From: Corynebacterium pseudodiphtheriticum DSM 44287
Lineage (GTDB): Bacteria > Actinomycetota > Actinomycetes > Mycobacteriales > Mycobacteriaceae
Direction: 5' to 3'
NCBI RefSeq assembly: GCF_000688415.1
Contig: NZ_JIAH01000011.1
Coordinates: forward strand, 1 to 64,000
DNA length: 64,000 bases
This document shows, piece after piece, positions 8,814 to 18,604 of this stretch. Within the stretch, counting starts at the first letter, position 1. Each line of letters starts with the position of its first letter. The position numbers and the translations under genes were made by a program. Under the pieces are notes generated by a model. The model ran no database searches and was not told the DNA's origin. It saw nothing but the letters and a program-made list of their open reading frames with translations.

Positions 8814-9575
8814 TTAGCCACGTGTGGTCTTGCTTACTAGTCCATCCACCAATTCGAGTGCCGCTGACAAACTAAAACGGTCCTCATACAACGCTTTGCC
8901 AATAATCACGGAATCGATTCCTTCATTGGCATGCTTGGCGACGGCCGCCACATCGTCCAAACTAGAAATCCCACCCGAAGCCGTAATATTTGCTTCAGTA
9001 GCTGCACTAACTTCCCGCAACAGATCGATATTGGGGCCGGTCAGCGTGCCGTCTTTCGACACATCGGTGACAACGAAGCGCCGGCAGCCAGCCGCGTCTA
9101 GACGTTCCAATACCTCCCACAGGTCCCCGCCGTCGGTTTCCCAACCCCGACCGCGAGTACGCCATTCGCCCGATTCATCGCGCAACACCGCGAGGTCCAC
9201 CGCGACGACATCGGCATGTTCGGCCAAAACTCGCTCGATCCATGCCGGTTTCTCCAGCGCGGCAGTACCAATATTCACGCGACGCGCACCGGTAGCTAGA
9301 GCTCGCTGCAAAGATGCATCATCACGAATACCACCGGTTAGCTCAATGTTAACCCCCACCTCGGCCATAATCTGCGCCAACAGCTCGTGGTTGGAACCAC
9401 GCCCGAAGGCCGCATCCAAATCAACGCAGTGGATCCACTGTGCACCCTGCTGTTGCCATCGGCGAGCAGCAGCAATCGGATCACCATATGATTTTTCTGT
9501 GCCAGCAGCGCCTTGATCCAAGCGAACAGCTTGGCCATCGACAACATCAACAGCGGGGAGAAGACTAAAATTCAT
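8814..9575 (-). CDS. hisA: ProFAR isomerase
   Basis: Fourth step of histidine synthesis: Amadori rearrangement of ProFAR to PRFAR. The 253-aa barrel begins [10 protein letters not shown] with the catalytic Asp, has E-L-T-G-G-I-R, G-T-A-A-L, the second-half [14 protein letters not shown] and S-G-G-I. Many actinobacteria use a dual-specificity PriA that also serves as TrpF. Whether this one is PriA-like or restricted to HisA cannot be settled by eye, and it matters because a trpC-like relic lies in the same operon. ATG 9575. Confidence 0.93.
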   Translation of the reverse strand: MNFSLLPAVDVVDGQAVRLDQGAAGTEKSYGDPIAAARRWQQQGAQWIHCVDLDAAFGRGSNHELLAQIMAEVGVNIELTGGIRDDASLQRALATGARRVNIGTAALEKPAWIERVLAEHADVVAVDLAVLRDESGEWRTRGRGWETDGGDLWEVLERLDAAGCRRFVVTDVSKDGTLTGPNIDLLREVSAATEANITASGGISSLDDVAAVAKHANEGIDSVIIGKALYEDRFSLSAALELVDGLVSKTTRG

Positions 9576-9616
9576 GACAGCTTCTTTCTTGTTCCTTTAG
9601 CACGGTGTGCAGCCTG

Positions 9617-10249
9617 TTATAGCGTGTTAATCCAGTTCCGCAGCAACTGCGAACCAGCCGCACCAGATTTTTCTGGATGGAATTGTGTCGCCCACAACGC
9701 ACCGTTGTCGACTGCAGCCACAAAACGATCGCCATCATGCTCGGACCAAGCAACGCGCGGCGGGGCTGCAAAATCAGTGCCATCTAATTGCCAGGTGCGC
9801 ACCCCATAAGAGTGCACGAAATAGAAGCGTTCGTCGTCGGAAAGCTCAGCAAACATGGGCGAATCAGGCTGCTGCACGGTATTCCACCCCATGTGCGGCA
9901 ATACCCGCGCCTGCAATCGTTCAACAGTGCCCGGCCATTCACCGCAACCATCGGCGGCTTCGTCATGTTCCACACCGTGTTCAAACAACACCTGCATGCC
10001 CACGCAAATCCCCAACACCGGACGCTCACCGGCTAGGCGCTGGCCGATGATCCGGGGGCCGTGAACCTCACGTAGCCCACGCATGCACGCAGCAAACGCG
10101 CCCACCCCCGGCACGAGTAGGCCATCTGCATTCAGACAAATTTGCGGATCTTTGGTAATTTCTACGTCCGCACCGACGTGCTCAAGGGCGCGGTAAGCAC
10201 TACGGATATTTCCGGAACCATAATCAAGCAGGGCAACAGTCGGGCTCAT
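9617..10249 (-). CDS. hisH: Imidazole glycerol phosphate synthase, glutaminase subunit
   Basis: Class-I glutamine amidotransferase that feeds ammonia to HisF. The 210-aa protein opens with L-D-Y-G-S-G-N, has the oxyanion strand P-G-V-G-A-F, the nucleophile Cys82 in G-I-C-V-G-M-Q and His191/Glu193 in F-H-P-E-K. All triad residues are present. It lies 41 bases upstream of hisA and 15 downstream of the MFS gene. Confidence 0.96.
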   Translation of the reverse strand: MSPTVALLDYGSGNIRSAYRALEHVGADVEITKDPQICLNADGLLVPGVGAFAACMRGLREVHGPRIIGQRLAGERPVLGICVGMQVLFEHGVEHDEAADGCGEWPGTVERLQARVLPHMGWNTVQQPDSPMFAELSDDERFYFVHSYGVRTWQLDGTDFAAPPRVAWSEHDGDRFVAAVDNGALWATQFHPEKSGAAGSQLLRNWINTL

Positions 10250-10264
10250 GCCTGACAGTTTAGG

Positions 10265-11647
10265 CTATGACTTCTTACCAAACCGCAAACGGGAAGCACC
10301 CCTGCGGGAGACACGCCACGCACGACCCGCCGTGCGAGCTCCCGGCACCTGCCGCAAACGCCCACGGATATGGTGATATTCGGTGGTCCGATGCTTACCG
10401 ATGAAAGCATCCAGGCTGGTCAGAATCATTAATAAGAAAACGATTCCCGCAGCGGCAAGGTAAGTTCCGGCATAACCATAACCTGCAACCAGAGCACCGA
10501 GAGCCAAAGAGCCTAGCCCAGTGCCAGCGTCATAAAAAATATTCCAGACGGCCGAAGCCTCGGAGAATTTGTGTCGCGGTAGGCGATCAAACATAGACAG
10601 CAACGCGTCGTTTTGCATAGCACCGAAGGCGGCGCCGAAAAGCAGTGCGGCCAAAACCAGCCACCAGATCGACCAGCCGGCATAAGTCGCAATGGCCATC
10701 AACAACATGCTGAACAATCCAAGAATCTGCATGGGGATCATCAACATGCCCGGCTTTCCGGTGCGGTCGGCAACCGTACCGGAAACCAAACGGAAGATGA
10801 AGGTCATCGCCCCGATTAACGAGAGCATGAAACCAGCCAGTACAGCACCAGTAGCCGGGTCCGCTTCACGAACCGAAGCTGGCAAGAACGACGAGACCAC
10901 ACCATAGCTCATCGAAATACTAGTCATCGCCAGCGCAGGCACAAGCACTAATTTCCACATAGATACGTGCACAACACCGGTGTTGTCTTCATCCGCGGTG
11001 GCTGGGAATAGCTTCGGCAACCGAACAATCATGGCAACCGCAATCAAAGCGGTGATCGCTGCCAGGTAATACACCGTGTGATAACCCCAGGCGTCGCCCA
11101 TCATCAAGCCCACAGGCATGAACACCATTTGCGCACCACCAACGAATACGCCCAAAATTCCAGTGGCTTTACCCAACAGGCGAATAGGCACTAATTCTGC
11201 GATCAAGGCGGACTGCGCAACGGTCAAGGCACCGAATCCGGTACCGCGCAAAGCAGAAAACAGCAGCACCACCCACGGTTCCATCCCTAACAAATGCCCC
11301 AGTGCGGGTACTCCCAGCATGAAGGCAGCAACCATCATCACCGGGTTATAGCCAAACTTGCGCACCAACTGCGGGGTAAAGATCTGGATGGCGACGGTCG
11401 CAGCCATGAACGAACCGGTAGCACCACCGGCAAGAGTGGCAGAACCTCCCGAATCAAGCACTGCCAGGGGCAACACGGGTAGCAGCAAAGAAAACGCGCC
11501 GAAAGCAGCACCGATCGCCACCATCGTGGAGCTAAAACCAGGAACTTTCCAGATCGAGCCCGCCGGCGACTGGACTACCCGCGGTTGCTCATCACCAGTA
11601 GCCTGCTCACGCTGGTCGTTGTTGTCACCACCATGCTGCTGACTCAT
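10265..11647 (-). CDS. MFS transporter inside the histidine operon
   Basis: A major-facilitator permease of about 460 residues with twelve predicted helices. The charged N-terminal tail runs to about residue 35, the A-x-x-x-G-x-L-L-P first helix follows, and an R-x-G-x-G sequence sits in the helix-4 region. The C-terminal tail is Arg-rich. Two ATGs are possible: 11656 is only two bases after a GAGGAGG sequence, so 11647 (eleven bases) is preferred. Its place between hisB and hisH suggests export or uptake of a histidine-related compound, but that is inference; drug efflux is an equal alternative. Confidence 0.85.
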   Translation of the reverse strand: MSQQHGGDNNDQREQATGDEQPRVVQSPAGSIWKVPGFSSTMVAIGAAFGAFSLLLPVLPLAVLDSGGSATLAGGATGSFMAATVAIQIFTPQLVRKFGYNPVMMVAAFMLGVPALGHLLGMEPWVVLLFSALRGTGFGALTVAQSALIAELVPIRLLGKATGILGVFVGGAQMVFMPVGLMMGDAWGYHTVYYLAAITALIAVAMIVRLPKLFPATADEDNTGVVHVSMWKLVLVPALAMTSISMSYGVVSSFLPASVREADPATGAVLAGFMLSLIGAMTFIFRLVSGTVADRTGKPGMLMIPMQILGLFSMLLMAIATYAGWSIWWLVLAALLFGAAFGAMQNDALLSMFDRLPRHKFSEASAVWNIFYDAGTGLGSLALGALVAGYGYAGTYLAAAGIVFLLMILTSLDAFIGKHRTTEYHHIRGRLRQVPGARTAGRAWRVSRRGASRLRFGKKS

Positions 11648-11703
11648 CGTCGGCATCGCCTCCTCGCTTTACGCAGTGCTGTCGCTCACCTACTTTTCGC
11701 AGC

Positions 11704-11871
11704 TTACGGCATCTGCATAGTCATCATCCATATGGCCAGCACTATCACTGACACCGCAGCAACGGCAGCAATAATCGTCCAGGCTTTGGCACCGGCACGA
11801 TAGGCACTGACGGCGCCACCAGCGAGCAAACCGGCGAACAAAAATGTGATTAATACCGATAGATTCGCCAT
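11704..11871 (-). CDS. 55-aa two-helix membrane protein in the histidine operon
   Basis: The ATG at 11871 overlaps the hisB stop (TAATG), the tightest coupling possible, and the frame runs 55 codons to a TAA at 11704. The peptide has two hydrophobic segments (about residues 4-24 and 31-51) separated by a short basic loop (Y-R-A-G-A-K). No family is recognised. The overlap with hisB and placement just before the MFS gene favour a real small protein, perhaps a partner of that transporter. Confidence 0.65.
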   Translation of the reverse strand: MANLSVLITFLFAGLLAGGAVSAYRAGAKAWTIIAAVAAVSVIVLAIWMMTMQMP

Positions 11872-12476
11872 TACAGCGCACCTTTAGTAGACGGGATATG
11901 GCCAGCTTGCTTCGGATCAATCTGCACCGCGGCACGCAAGGCTCGGGCCACCGCCTTGAATTCTGCTTCGGTGATGTGATGCGGGTCGCGGCCATAATGG
12001 CAGCGAACATGCAAAGTCAGCCCCGCGTGCTTGGCAAAAGTATCAAAAAAATGCTCATTCATAACCGTTGCGTAGTGGCCGCCAATGATCTGGTGCACCA
12101 AGTGCTCCGGTTCTCCCCGAAACACGCAATACGGCCTACCGGAAATATCCACCACGGCTTCTACCAGCGCTTCATCCATTGGCAACTGCTGCTGGCCAAA
12201 ACGGGTAATTCCGGCTTTATCTCCGAGCGCCTTCGCAAAAGCTTCGCCTAAAACAATCGCGGTATCTTCCACAGTGTGATGAGCGTCGACTTCAATATCG
12301 CCACGCGCCGCAACCTGCAACCCAAAGCCACCGTGCACGGCGAAAGCAGTAAGCATATGGTCAAAAAACGGCAGACCAGTGGAAATATCGGTTGTTGCTG
12401 GGCCGTCCACATTGATTTCTACCGAGATATCAGATTCACTCGTGACCCGTTTATGCGTGCCAATGCGTGCGCTCAT
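11871..12476 (-). CDS. hisB: Imidazoleglycerol-phosphate dehydratase
   Basis: Dehydrates IGP to imidazole acetol phosphate. The 201-aa monofunctional enzyme has the duplicated Mn-binding motifs of the family: [13 protein letters not shown] near the middle and D-P-H-H-I-T-E-A-E near the C-terminus. The HisN phosphatase domain found fused in enterobacteria is absent. Its ATG overlaps the hisC stop. Confidence 0.97.
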   Translation of the reverse strand: MSARIGTHKRVTSESDISVEINVDGPATTDISTGLPFFDHMLTAFAVHGGFGLQVAARGDIEVDAHHTVEDTAIVLGEAFAKALGDKAGITRFGQQQLPMDEALVEAVVDISGRPYCVFRGEPEHLVHQIIGGHYATVMNEHFFDTFAKHAGLTLHVRCHYGRDPHHITEAEFKAVARALRAAVQIDPKQAGHIPSTKGAL

Positions 12477-13567
12477 CGCTGCACCTCCCGTGCTGCTTGC
12501 AAAAAGGCTTCGTTTTCTTCTGGTGTACCGATCGTCGCCCGCAAATATCCGGCAACGCCGACGTCACGGATCAACACCCCACGATCCAAAAACTGCTGCC
12601 AGACTTCGTGTTGTTCAGCGAATTTTCCGAAAAACACAAAATTGGATTCGCTGGGCATCACGGTATAACCGAATTTCTCCAGCCCGGCAACCACATGATT
12701 GCGCCCTTCGATTAGCTTGCCGACGTCGGCCAGCGTCTCATCAGCATGGCGCAAAGCAGCGCGGGCAGCAGCTTGTGTCAACACCGAAAGGTGATACGGC
12801 AAACGTACTAACTGCACGGCCTCCACGAAGGCGGGATCGGCAACAAAATAGCCCAGCCGCACCCCCGCAAAATCGAAAGCTTTGGACATGGTGCGCGAGA
12901 CCACCAGTGTGGCAGGATACTTCGTGATCAGCGTTGTGGCCGACGGGCTTGCAGAAAATTCTGCGTAAGCTTCGTCGACAATCACAATGCCGTTGGCAGC
13001 ATGGGCAGCCTGACACAGCTGCTCAATTTCGTCCAAACTAGTGGGCGTACCAGTCGGGTTATTGGGCGTCGTAATAAACACGACCGACGGTCGGTGTTCG
13101 GCGATTGTAGCCAGTGCGGAATCAATATCGACGGTGAAATCTGCCCGCCGCGGGACGTTAAGAAATTCTGTGTGTGTACCAGCAGCCAAAATTGAATGCA
13201 TAGAATACGACGGCTGGAAACCCAACACGCTACGGCCAGGACCACCAAATGCCTGCAACAATTGCTGCAAAATCTCATTCGATCCGTTGGCTGCCCACAC
13301 GTTTTCCCCAGTAACCTCTACCCCGGTCCGACGTGTCACATAGTCCGCCAAGTCCACACGTAACTGCACCGCATCGCGGTCCGGATACCGGTTAAGTTGG
13401 GAAGACAATTGCCTGATCTCCTCCAACAACGTTTCCACTAGTGCCGGTGACGGCGGGTATGGATTTTCGTTGGTATTCAGCGCAACTGGTACCGCAAGCT
13501 GTGGGGCTCCATAAGCGCGTTGGCCACGCAGCTCCTCGCGCAAAGGCAAATGGGAAATATCGACCAT
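12473..13567 (-). CDS. hisC: Histidinol-phosphate aminotransferase
   Basis: PLP enzyme of aminotransferase class I/II that makes histidinol phosphate. The 364-aa protein has N-T-N-E-N-P-Y-P-P near residue 31, N-G-S-N-E-I-L near 93, T-P-N-N-P-T-G, the D-E-A-Y-A-E-F strand with the PLP-binding Asp, the Schiff-base Lys in R-T-M-S-K-A-F and the R-L-G-Y motif. Length is normal. Starts three bases after the hisD stop. Confidence 0.96.
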   Translation of the reverse strand: MVDISHLPLREELRGQRAYGAPQLAVPVALNTNENPYPPSPALVETLLEEIRQLSSQLNRYPDRDAVQLRVDLADYVTRRTGVEVTGENVWAANGSNEILQQLLQAFGGPGRSVLGFQPSYSMHSILAAGTHTEFLNVPRRADFTVDIDSALATIAEHRPSVVFITTPNNPTGTPTSLDEIEQLCQAAHAANGIVIVDEAYAEFSASPSATTLITKYPATLVVSRTMSKAFDFAGVRLGYFVADPAFVEAVQLVRLPYHLSVLTQAAARAALRHADETLADVGKLIEGRNHVVAGLEKFGYTVMPSESNFVFFGKFAEQHEVWQQFLDRGVLIRDVGVAGYLRATIGTPEENEAFLQAAREVQR

Positions 13568-13570
13568 GCG

Positions 13571-14896
13571 CTACCCCTCCGCGTTTTCCGCACGCTCAGC
13601 AAAACGCGCCCGGATCGCCTCACCATGGGCAGGCAGCTGTTCGGCCTGCGAAAATGCAATCACGTGCTCTGCGACCGAACGCAAACCTACACGATCATAG
13701 TCAATCAAGTTCACCGGACGTAGGAAGGTATGCGTCGACAACCCTGCCGAGAAGCGAGCTGTGCCTCCCGTAGGCAACACGTGGTTAGAACCGGCCACGT
13801 AATCACCCAACGGCACGGGAGAATATTCCCCCACAAAAATCGCTCCCGCATGGCGAACGCGTTCGGCAATTTCGCGGGCATTTTCCGTATGCACTTCCAA
13901 ATGTTCAGCCGCATAGGCATCTGCCACACGTACGGCTTGCTCAAGGTCGTCGACAAGCACAATGCCGGACTGTTGACCGCGCAAGGCTTGTTCGACACGA
14001 GCGTGGTTGGCAGTCACGCCATAGCGCTTTGCAACCTCATGGTTCACGCGAGTGGCAAACTCTTCATCAGCAGTGATCAGGACACTCGCTGCCATCTCAT
14101 CGTGTTCTGCCTGGGAGATCAGGTCATACGCGACCCAAATCGGGTTCGCAGTGTGATCGGCGATAATCGCAATCTCCGTGGGGCCGGCCTCCGAATCAAT
14201 ACCAACCACGCCTTGTACCAAACGCTTGGCGGCAGCGACATAAATATTGCCCGGGCCGGTGACCATATCCACCGGCTCACACAACTCATCATCACCATAA
14301 GCCAGCAGCGCCACCGCTTGCGCGCCGCCAACCGCCCAGACTTCATCAACACCGAGCAACCGGCAAACAGCCAAAATAGTCGGATGCGGCCAACCACCAC
14401 AATCTTCCTGTGGAGGGCTCGCGACTACGAGTGATTCTGTGCCGGCCTCCTGTGCCGGCACAGCATTCATGATTACCGACGACGGATACACCGCCTGTCC
14501 ACCAGGTACATACAAGCCGACGCGTTCCACCGGACGGAAAACCTCAGTCACGCGGGCGCCGTCGGCAAGCTCGGTCGTATGCGATTGTGGTTTTTGCTCA
14601 CTATGTACCTTGCGGGTCCGAGCAATGGCTTCCTCAATCGCCGCGCGCACATCCGGCTGCAACTCACCGACGGCACGGTCCATAATTTCTGCTGGCACGC
14701 GCACAGAGTCCGGCCGCACGCGATCAAAACGAGCACCAAATTCCAATGCCGCTTGCGCCCCACCCGTTTTCACCGCTTCAATAATGGGCGTGACCGTCGG
14801 CAAAACCGACGTAATATCTGTACCGCCCCGTGGCAGGCTACGGCGCAATTGGGCAGTGGTGGGCACTTGGCCTCGCAGGTCGATCGTGCTTAACAC
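13571..14896 (-). CDS. hisD: Histidinol dehydrogenase
   Basis: NAD-dependent two-step oxidation of histidinol to histidine. The 441-aa enzyme carries the Y-V-P-G-G segment, [13 protein letters not shown], the catalytic Q-A-E-H-D-E region with its Zn-binding His, and the C-terminal L-s-V-x-d-F-like region. GTG 14896 has AAGGAG eight bases upstream. It is the first his gene and begins 22 bases after a membrane-protein gene, so the operon promoter may lie upstream of that pair. Confidence 0.97.
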   Translation of the reverse strand: MLSTIDLRGQVPTTAQLRRSLPRGGTDITSVLPTVTPIIEAVKTGGAQAALEFGARFDRVRPDSVRVPAEIMDRAVGELQPDVRAAIEEAIARTRKVHSEQKPQSHTTELADGARVTEVFRPVERVGLYVPGGQAVYPSSVIMNAVPAQEAGTESLVVASPPQEDCGGWPHPTILAVCRLLGVDEVWAVGGAQAVALLAYGDDELCEPVDMVTGPGNIYVAAAKRLVQGVVGIDSEAGPTEIAIIADHTANPIWVAYDLISQAEHDEMAASVLITADEEFATRVNHEVAKRYGVTANHARVEQALRGQQSGIVLVDDLEQAVRVADAYAAEHLEVHTENAREIAERVRHAGAIFVGEYSPVPLGDYVAGSNHVLPTGGTARFSAGLSTHTFLRPVNLIDYDRVGLRSVAEHVIAFSQAEQLPAHGEAIRARFAERAENAEG

Positions 14897-14918
14897 CGTA
14901 GTGGCTCCTTAATGCTGG

Positions 14919-15455
14919 CTAGGCGTCTTCTGTTTGTTTCACGACAGGGTTTTTCGTGGTTTCCGTCGCAGGACTAAGAACCTGTAACGACCAATACACC
15001 AGCATAGCCACGAATGGCGAGACCAGGTAACCCGAAATACCGGGTTTGGCGGCAGCTACCGTCGTGATCGTAGTCCCCGGCGCAAGCTGATCAGCAGCCC
15101 CTATGCCATGCACACTCATGCCAACGACGTCGCCAATGGCCAGAAATGACACTGCCCCTGCTAAAGCAACCACGCCAATCCACAACAAATCCACAAATTT
15201 GCGGGAACCTTGCAGAAGATAGGCGAAAATCGCCAATGCCACGGACATCGCGGCAGTGGCGATCACATACGTCGCAAACGCTATGAAATGGCTGGAATCA
15301 GAATAATCTGGGATCAGACTCTCGGTACTGACAACCTGCGCTGAAAACGTCGGGCGCAACAACCCCCAAATTGCGCCGCCAACGGAATACACGATCAGCC
15401 AGAGACCAATCAGCCCAGCCCGGTCCCCCAACCAGCGCGGAATACTGCGAGCCAT
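14919..15455 (-). CDS. Conserved four-helix membrane protein
   Basis: A 178-aa integral membrane protein with hydrophobic segments at about 15-33, 58-82, 90-108 and 145-162, and an acidic/Lys-rich C-terminal tail. It has no motif I can name. It lies three bases downstream of a lipoprotein gene and 22 bases upstream of hisD, all on one strand, so the three may be cotranscribed. A link with the lipoprotein is suggested only by this spacing. Confidence 0.7.
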   Translation of the reverse strand: MARSIPRWLGDRAGLIGLWLIVYSVGGAIWGLLRPTFSAQVVSTESLIPDYSDSSHFIAFATYVIATAAMSVALAIFAYLLQGSRKFVDLLWIGVVALAGAVSFLAIGDVVGMSVHGIGAADQLAPGTTITTVAAAKPGISGYLVSPFVAMLVYWSLQVLSPATETTKNPVVKQTEDA

Positions 15456-15458
15456 GAA

Positions 15459-16166
15459 TTACTTACAGAACTTCCACTGGCCGTCTTCGATCTGGTAGCG
15501 CTGGATGGATTCATCCTTGCCCTGCGGGGTGTTTACCGTAACGGTTGCCGAAGCACGGTCGCCGTTGCGCTGCACGTTGGTGACAGACTCAATGTACGAG
15601 CGGTTTGGCATAAGTTCATATGCCCGGTCGAATTGCGCACGAGTTGCCGGATCTAATTCATCCATATTGAAGGCATTAGCGCCACCAATTTCATCCAAAG
15701 CCGCGCGGCAAGTGTTATTCGGGATGTACTGCATGAATTTCGTCAGGGTCTCCTGCTGGTACGCGCCATCCAACAGCTGACGAATCTCACCGATGGTTTG
15801 CTCGTCGGCAGGCTGACCACCCTCGACAGGAGCCACATTCAAACGCTGTTGGTCGAGCTGCTGATCGAATGGGTTGACAGGCTGACCATTATGGCCACCC
15901 TGTGCTGGGGCACCGCCCGCTGCCGCTTGGTTACCAGGCTTCGGCTGCTGCCCCTCAGGGTGCTGATCTTCTTCTTTCTTGTCGTGTTCGTCCTTATGCT
16001 CCGGGTCTTCGGTTGGGGTTGCCGAAGGGGTTTCCGACGTGCTGGTGACAGTGGAAGTGTTTTTCGCAGCGGTTTCCTCGTCAGCCGACGAGCACCCAGC
16101 CACAATCAGTGGGGCCAGTGCAGCGAGAGCCACAATGGCTTTTTTGGGTGTCAGGGACAAAGACAT
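15459..16166 (-). CDS. Lipoprotein with Pro/Gln-rich linker and DUF4878-like domain
   Basis: Signal peptide with lipobox L-I-V-A-G-C (Cys25). A low-complexity stretch rich in Thr, Glu, Asp, Lys, Gln and Gly runs to about residue 105 and probably spans the cell wall. The C-terminal globular domain (about 115-235) ends in a strand pattern (A-S-A-T-V-T-V-N, then Q-W-K-F-C-K) typical of small NTF2-like/DUF4878 lipoprotein domains; two cysteines near 153 and 234 could pair. Role unknown. Divergent from the TetR gene. Confidence 0.8.
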   Translation of the reverse strand: MSLSLTPKKAIVALAALAPLIVAGCSSADEETAAKNTSTVTSTSETPSATPTEDPEHKDEHDKKEEDQHPEGQQPKPGNQAAAGGAPAQGGHNGQPVNPFDQQLDQQRLNVAPVEGGQPADEQTIGEIRQLLDGAYQQETLTKFMQYIPNNTCRAALDEIGGANAFNMDELDPATRAQFDRAYELMPNRSYIESVTNVQRNGDRASATVTVNTPQGKDESIQRYQIEDGQWKFCK

Positions 16167-16359
16167 GGATGCTCCTTGAATATTTGGGGTAGCGCCACGG
16201 AGGCGAATACTTGAACTCTTTGGCGTAACGTCACGTAATCCTAACAGCCTGCCCCGCGTGCGAACATGAAAACTTCCTCGGAACTTGCTGTGAGCTTCAG
16301 GCTAGGCGCTGCGAATCGCGGCGCTCGCCGTCACGTACTACACACAAAACAGACTGCCG

Positions 16360-16376
16360 TAAACTATGCAATTGTG
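16360..16376 (+). promoter_or_regulatory. Leaderless promoter of the TetR gene
   Basis: TAAACT at 16360-16365 is eight bases before GTG 16374, where the TetR homology begins. This places the transcription start at or next to the start codon. No convincing -35 is seen. Confidence 0.5.
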
Positions 16377-17045
16377 CAGCTACACCGCGAAACCATCATC
16401 TCCCAGGCCCTGGAGCTTCTTGACACCTATGGGCTGGCGGATATGACGATGCGCCGGGTAGCAAACTCCCTCGGCGTTGCCGCAGGAGCCCTCTATTGGC
16501 ATATCGCCAACAAACAAGAATTGATTACAGCGGTAGCAAAAAAGATTCTGCAGCCGGTTTTTGCGCTTGTCGACGCACCACCGGGCAGTATGTACGCTAG
16601 CCCCCAGGATTTTTGCACCACGCTGCACTCCACACTGCTTGCCCACCGTGATGGAGCCGAGCTGGTGCACGCAGCGGTCTCACAACCACATTCTCCCTTG
16701 TGGTCTCACCTATGTGACAGCCTTGTGGCTAGCATTCACCACGAGCTTGGACACAATGCGCCGAAAAAAGGTCACGTTGCGACCATCCACGCCGCAGACC
16801 ACGCTGAGGCCGACGTCATCGCTACCGCGACCTCGGCTCTGCACCTAGTGTTCGGCGCAAGCATAATGGAACAATCAGCTCAGCAATTGCTCGCTGCCAG
16901 TAAATCGGCTGCCACTAAATCCGCTAGCTCTAATACCGATGGTTCTAACGCAAACAATTGCAACGGGGCTGGCAACACCGATGTCGAACGAGGCATTACC
17001 GTGTTATTAGCAGGGCTGCAATCCCGGTGCCACGAGCAGAGTTAA
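16374..17045 (+). CDS. TetR-family regulator
   Basis: A 223-aa DNA-binding repressor. The N-terminal helix-turn-helix spans about residues 8-47 (A-L-E-L-L-D-x-Y-G, then T-M-R-R-V-A, then G-A-L-Y-W-H). The C-terminal ligand domain is Ala/Ser/Asn-rich with a low-complexity stretch near 180-200. The frame is open upstream to 16266, but GTG 16374 fits both the family N-terminus and the leaderless -10, so the upstream part is probably untranslated. The target is unknown; the divergent lipoprotein gene and the downstream BRCT gene are candidates. The stop lies inside a 23-bp tandem repeat. Confidence 0.88.
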   Translation: MQLHRETIISQALELLDTYGLADMTMRRVANSLGVAAGALYWHIANKQELITAVAKKILQPVFALVDAPPGSMYASPQDFCTTLHSTLLAHRDGAELVHAAVSQPHSPLWSHLCDSLVASIHHELGHNAPKKGHVATIHAADHAEADVIATATSALHLVFGASIMEQSAQQLLAASKSAATKSASSNTDGSNANNCNGAGNTDVERGITVLLAGLQSRCHEQS

Positions 17046-17092
17046 CCCAGCGTCATGAGCAGGGTTACCCCGGTGCCATTAACAGAACTGCC
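17024..17092. repeat. Three degenerate 23-bp repeats over the tetR stop codon
   Basis: Units start at 17024, 17047 and 17070; the shared core is ccggtgcca followed by gagcag or aacag and gttacc. The first unit contains the tetR TAA (17043-17045). The array continues into the leader of the BRCT gene, whose ribosome binding site begins at about 17112. Confidence 0.75.
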
Positions 17093-17128
17093 AGCCCCAC
17101 AGCCGCCCAACCAGGAAGGATCACTGCC

Positions 17129-18505
17129 GTGACGCAAGCCCATAACGCCACGCTGACCGTCTCCAATGACACGATCACCATGATGCGTAGCGAATTATCC
17201 GCAGCGCTATACCGCGGCGACGAATCGCGCACGGTCTCAACCATCAATATTGCTGACATCACCGGCATTTCCGCCACTGAACCCACCGCGCTAGAGTGCG
17301 GCTCCGTTGTGCTCCACGGCACTGATATGTCAGTCACCTTCCCACCTGGCCAAGCGAGCACCAAAGCACTACAAGCATTCATCACCGATATTCGTGACGC
17401 CCAACAAGGAAAAGCTCCAGCCGAAGGTGCGGTAGCCGGACTAAATTTCCTAGCCATTGCTATCGAGTCAACGGGAAACGTCGAGAAGAATACAGGAGAC
17501 AACACAGACGGCGAAGGCAAAGCAGAGGTCAATACCAACGGCACAGCCTCATACAACAACGTACTGCGCGTCCACACCGTGGAGTACACCGACGGCCAGG
17601 CCAACACAGAAAAAACGTGGAACATAGAAGAATTCGCGCACCATTTGCAGAATTCGCCAGCGCTTGTCGACGGCTCGACGCCGATCGTCGCCCACAACGG
17701 TTTTTATCAGGCAGCACAGCTGCATCGGGCGCTGGCTGCTACTCACGCTACATTCACCTACGCGTGCACACTAGCCCTAGCCCGCAACGCCAGCACACAT
17801 GCCACCATCAAAGTTCGCGACCATGAATTAGACACGATCGCCCAAGCACTGGAAGTCGCAACAGACAAACCCGCTTCCACAGAAAGCGCGGCCGCTGCCG
17901 CCTACGTCACCGGTGAGATACTCGTAGAGCTAGCCTTGCGCGAACATCACCGCGGCAGCGTTGCCGAGTTATATGCCGCCAGTAATTTTGCACTGGGCAA
18001 AGTTCACGGCGACACCCACATTCCCGTACTGCGCACTGATCTCAGCGAATTAGCCGGTGGCGGAGCACAAAGCACCGGCAGCAACGCGCAAGCCGGCCAA
18101 AGCAGCCAGCAGGCGTCGACAAGCGAAAAAGCCGGGAAATCCTCGGCGAAATCCGGTAGTGGCCAGCCCGCCCCGTGGCAAGCCGTCGCCACCCCAGATA
18201 CCGTGCCGGAAGCGAACCACAATGCAGACTCAGACCATCCGTTATTCGGCGAACACGTCACGCTAACCGGGGAATTCGAGCCTTACGACAAAGGTCGGTT
18301 GTGGTCAGACATTGCGGAACGCGGCGCGCAAATCGGCAAAAATGTCACGAAGAAAACCACCATTTTGGTGGTTGGCGAATGGGCGAAAAAGACCTCGAAA
18401 GAAAAGCGAGCGGAGGAACTCAACGAAAAAGGTCAAGGGATCGCCATTTGGCCGGCATCCAAGCTCCTGCACGTCTTGGGGCTAGACGAAGAGCCTCCGT
18501 TCTAG
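17129..18505 (+). CDS. BRCT protein with degenerate DnaQ-like exonuclease domain
   Basis: Start GTG 17129, preceded by AGGAAGGA at 17112-17119; the frame is open further upstream but without a ribosome site. The 458-aa protein has three parts. Residues 1-95 form a PH-like beta domain resembling actinobacterial DUF4429. Residues 105-265 resemble a DnaQ/epsilon 3'-5' exonuclease, and residues 370-458 form a BRCT domain (T-L-T-G-E-F, then G-A-Q-I-G-K-N-V-T-K-K-T-T-I-L-V-V-G). An Ala/Ser/Gln linker joins the last two. In the exonuclease-like part the D-x-E motif reads A-I-E, the Exo II Asp after H-N-x-x-F is missing and no Exo III H-x-x-x-D is seen, so nuclease activity is unlikely. It may act as a DNA-repair scaffold. 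Confidence 0.7.
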   Translation: MTQAHNATLTVSNDTITMMRSELSAALYRGDESRTVSTINIADITGISATEPTALECGSVVLHGTDMSVTFPPGQASTKALQAFITDIRDAQQGKAPAEGAVAGLNFLAIAIESTGNVEKNTGDNTDGEGKAEVNTNGTASYNNVLRVHTVEYTDGQANTEKTWNIEEFAHHLQNSPALVDGSTPIVAHNGFYQAAQLHRALAATHATFTYACTLALARNASTHATIKVRDHELDTIAQALEVATDKPASTESAAAAAYVTGEILVELALREHHRGSVAELYAASNFALGKVHGDTHIPVLRTDLSELAGGGAQSTGSNAQAGQSSQQASTSEKAGKSSAKSGSGQPAPWQAVATPDTVPEANHNADSDHPLFGEHVTLTGEFEPYDKGRLWSDIAERGAQIGKNVTKKTTILVVGEWAKKTSKEKRAEELNEKGQGIAIWPASKLLHVLGLDEEPPF

Positions 18506-18560
18506 GAATCCTCCGTCCCAGCGCCGGGACAAAAATCTCCCCAGCCAAGGTCAGGCTCAG

Positions 18561-18604
18561 TATAATCCCTGCTAGAACTTTGTAACCTAGCTGGCAGGAA
18601 GAAT
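18561..18604 (+). promoter_or_regulatory. Promoter and leader of the BCCT gene
   Basis: A consensus -10 TATAAT sits at 18561-18566, followed by a leader of roughly 30 bases with AGGAAG six bases before ATG 18605. No strong -35 is visible, so regulation by an activator is possible. Confidence 0.5.
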
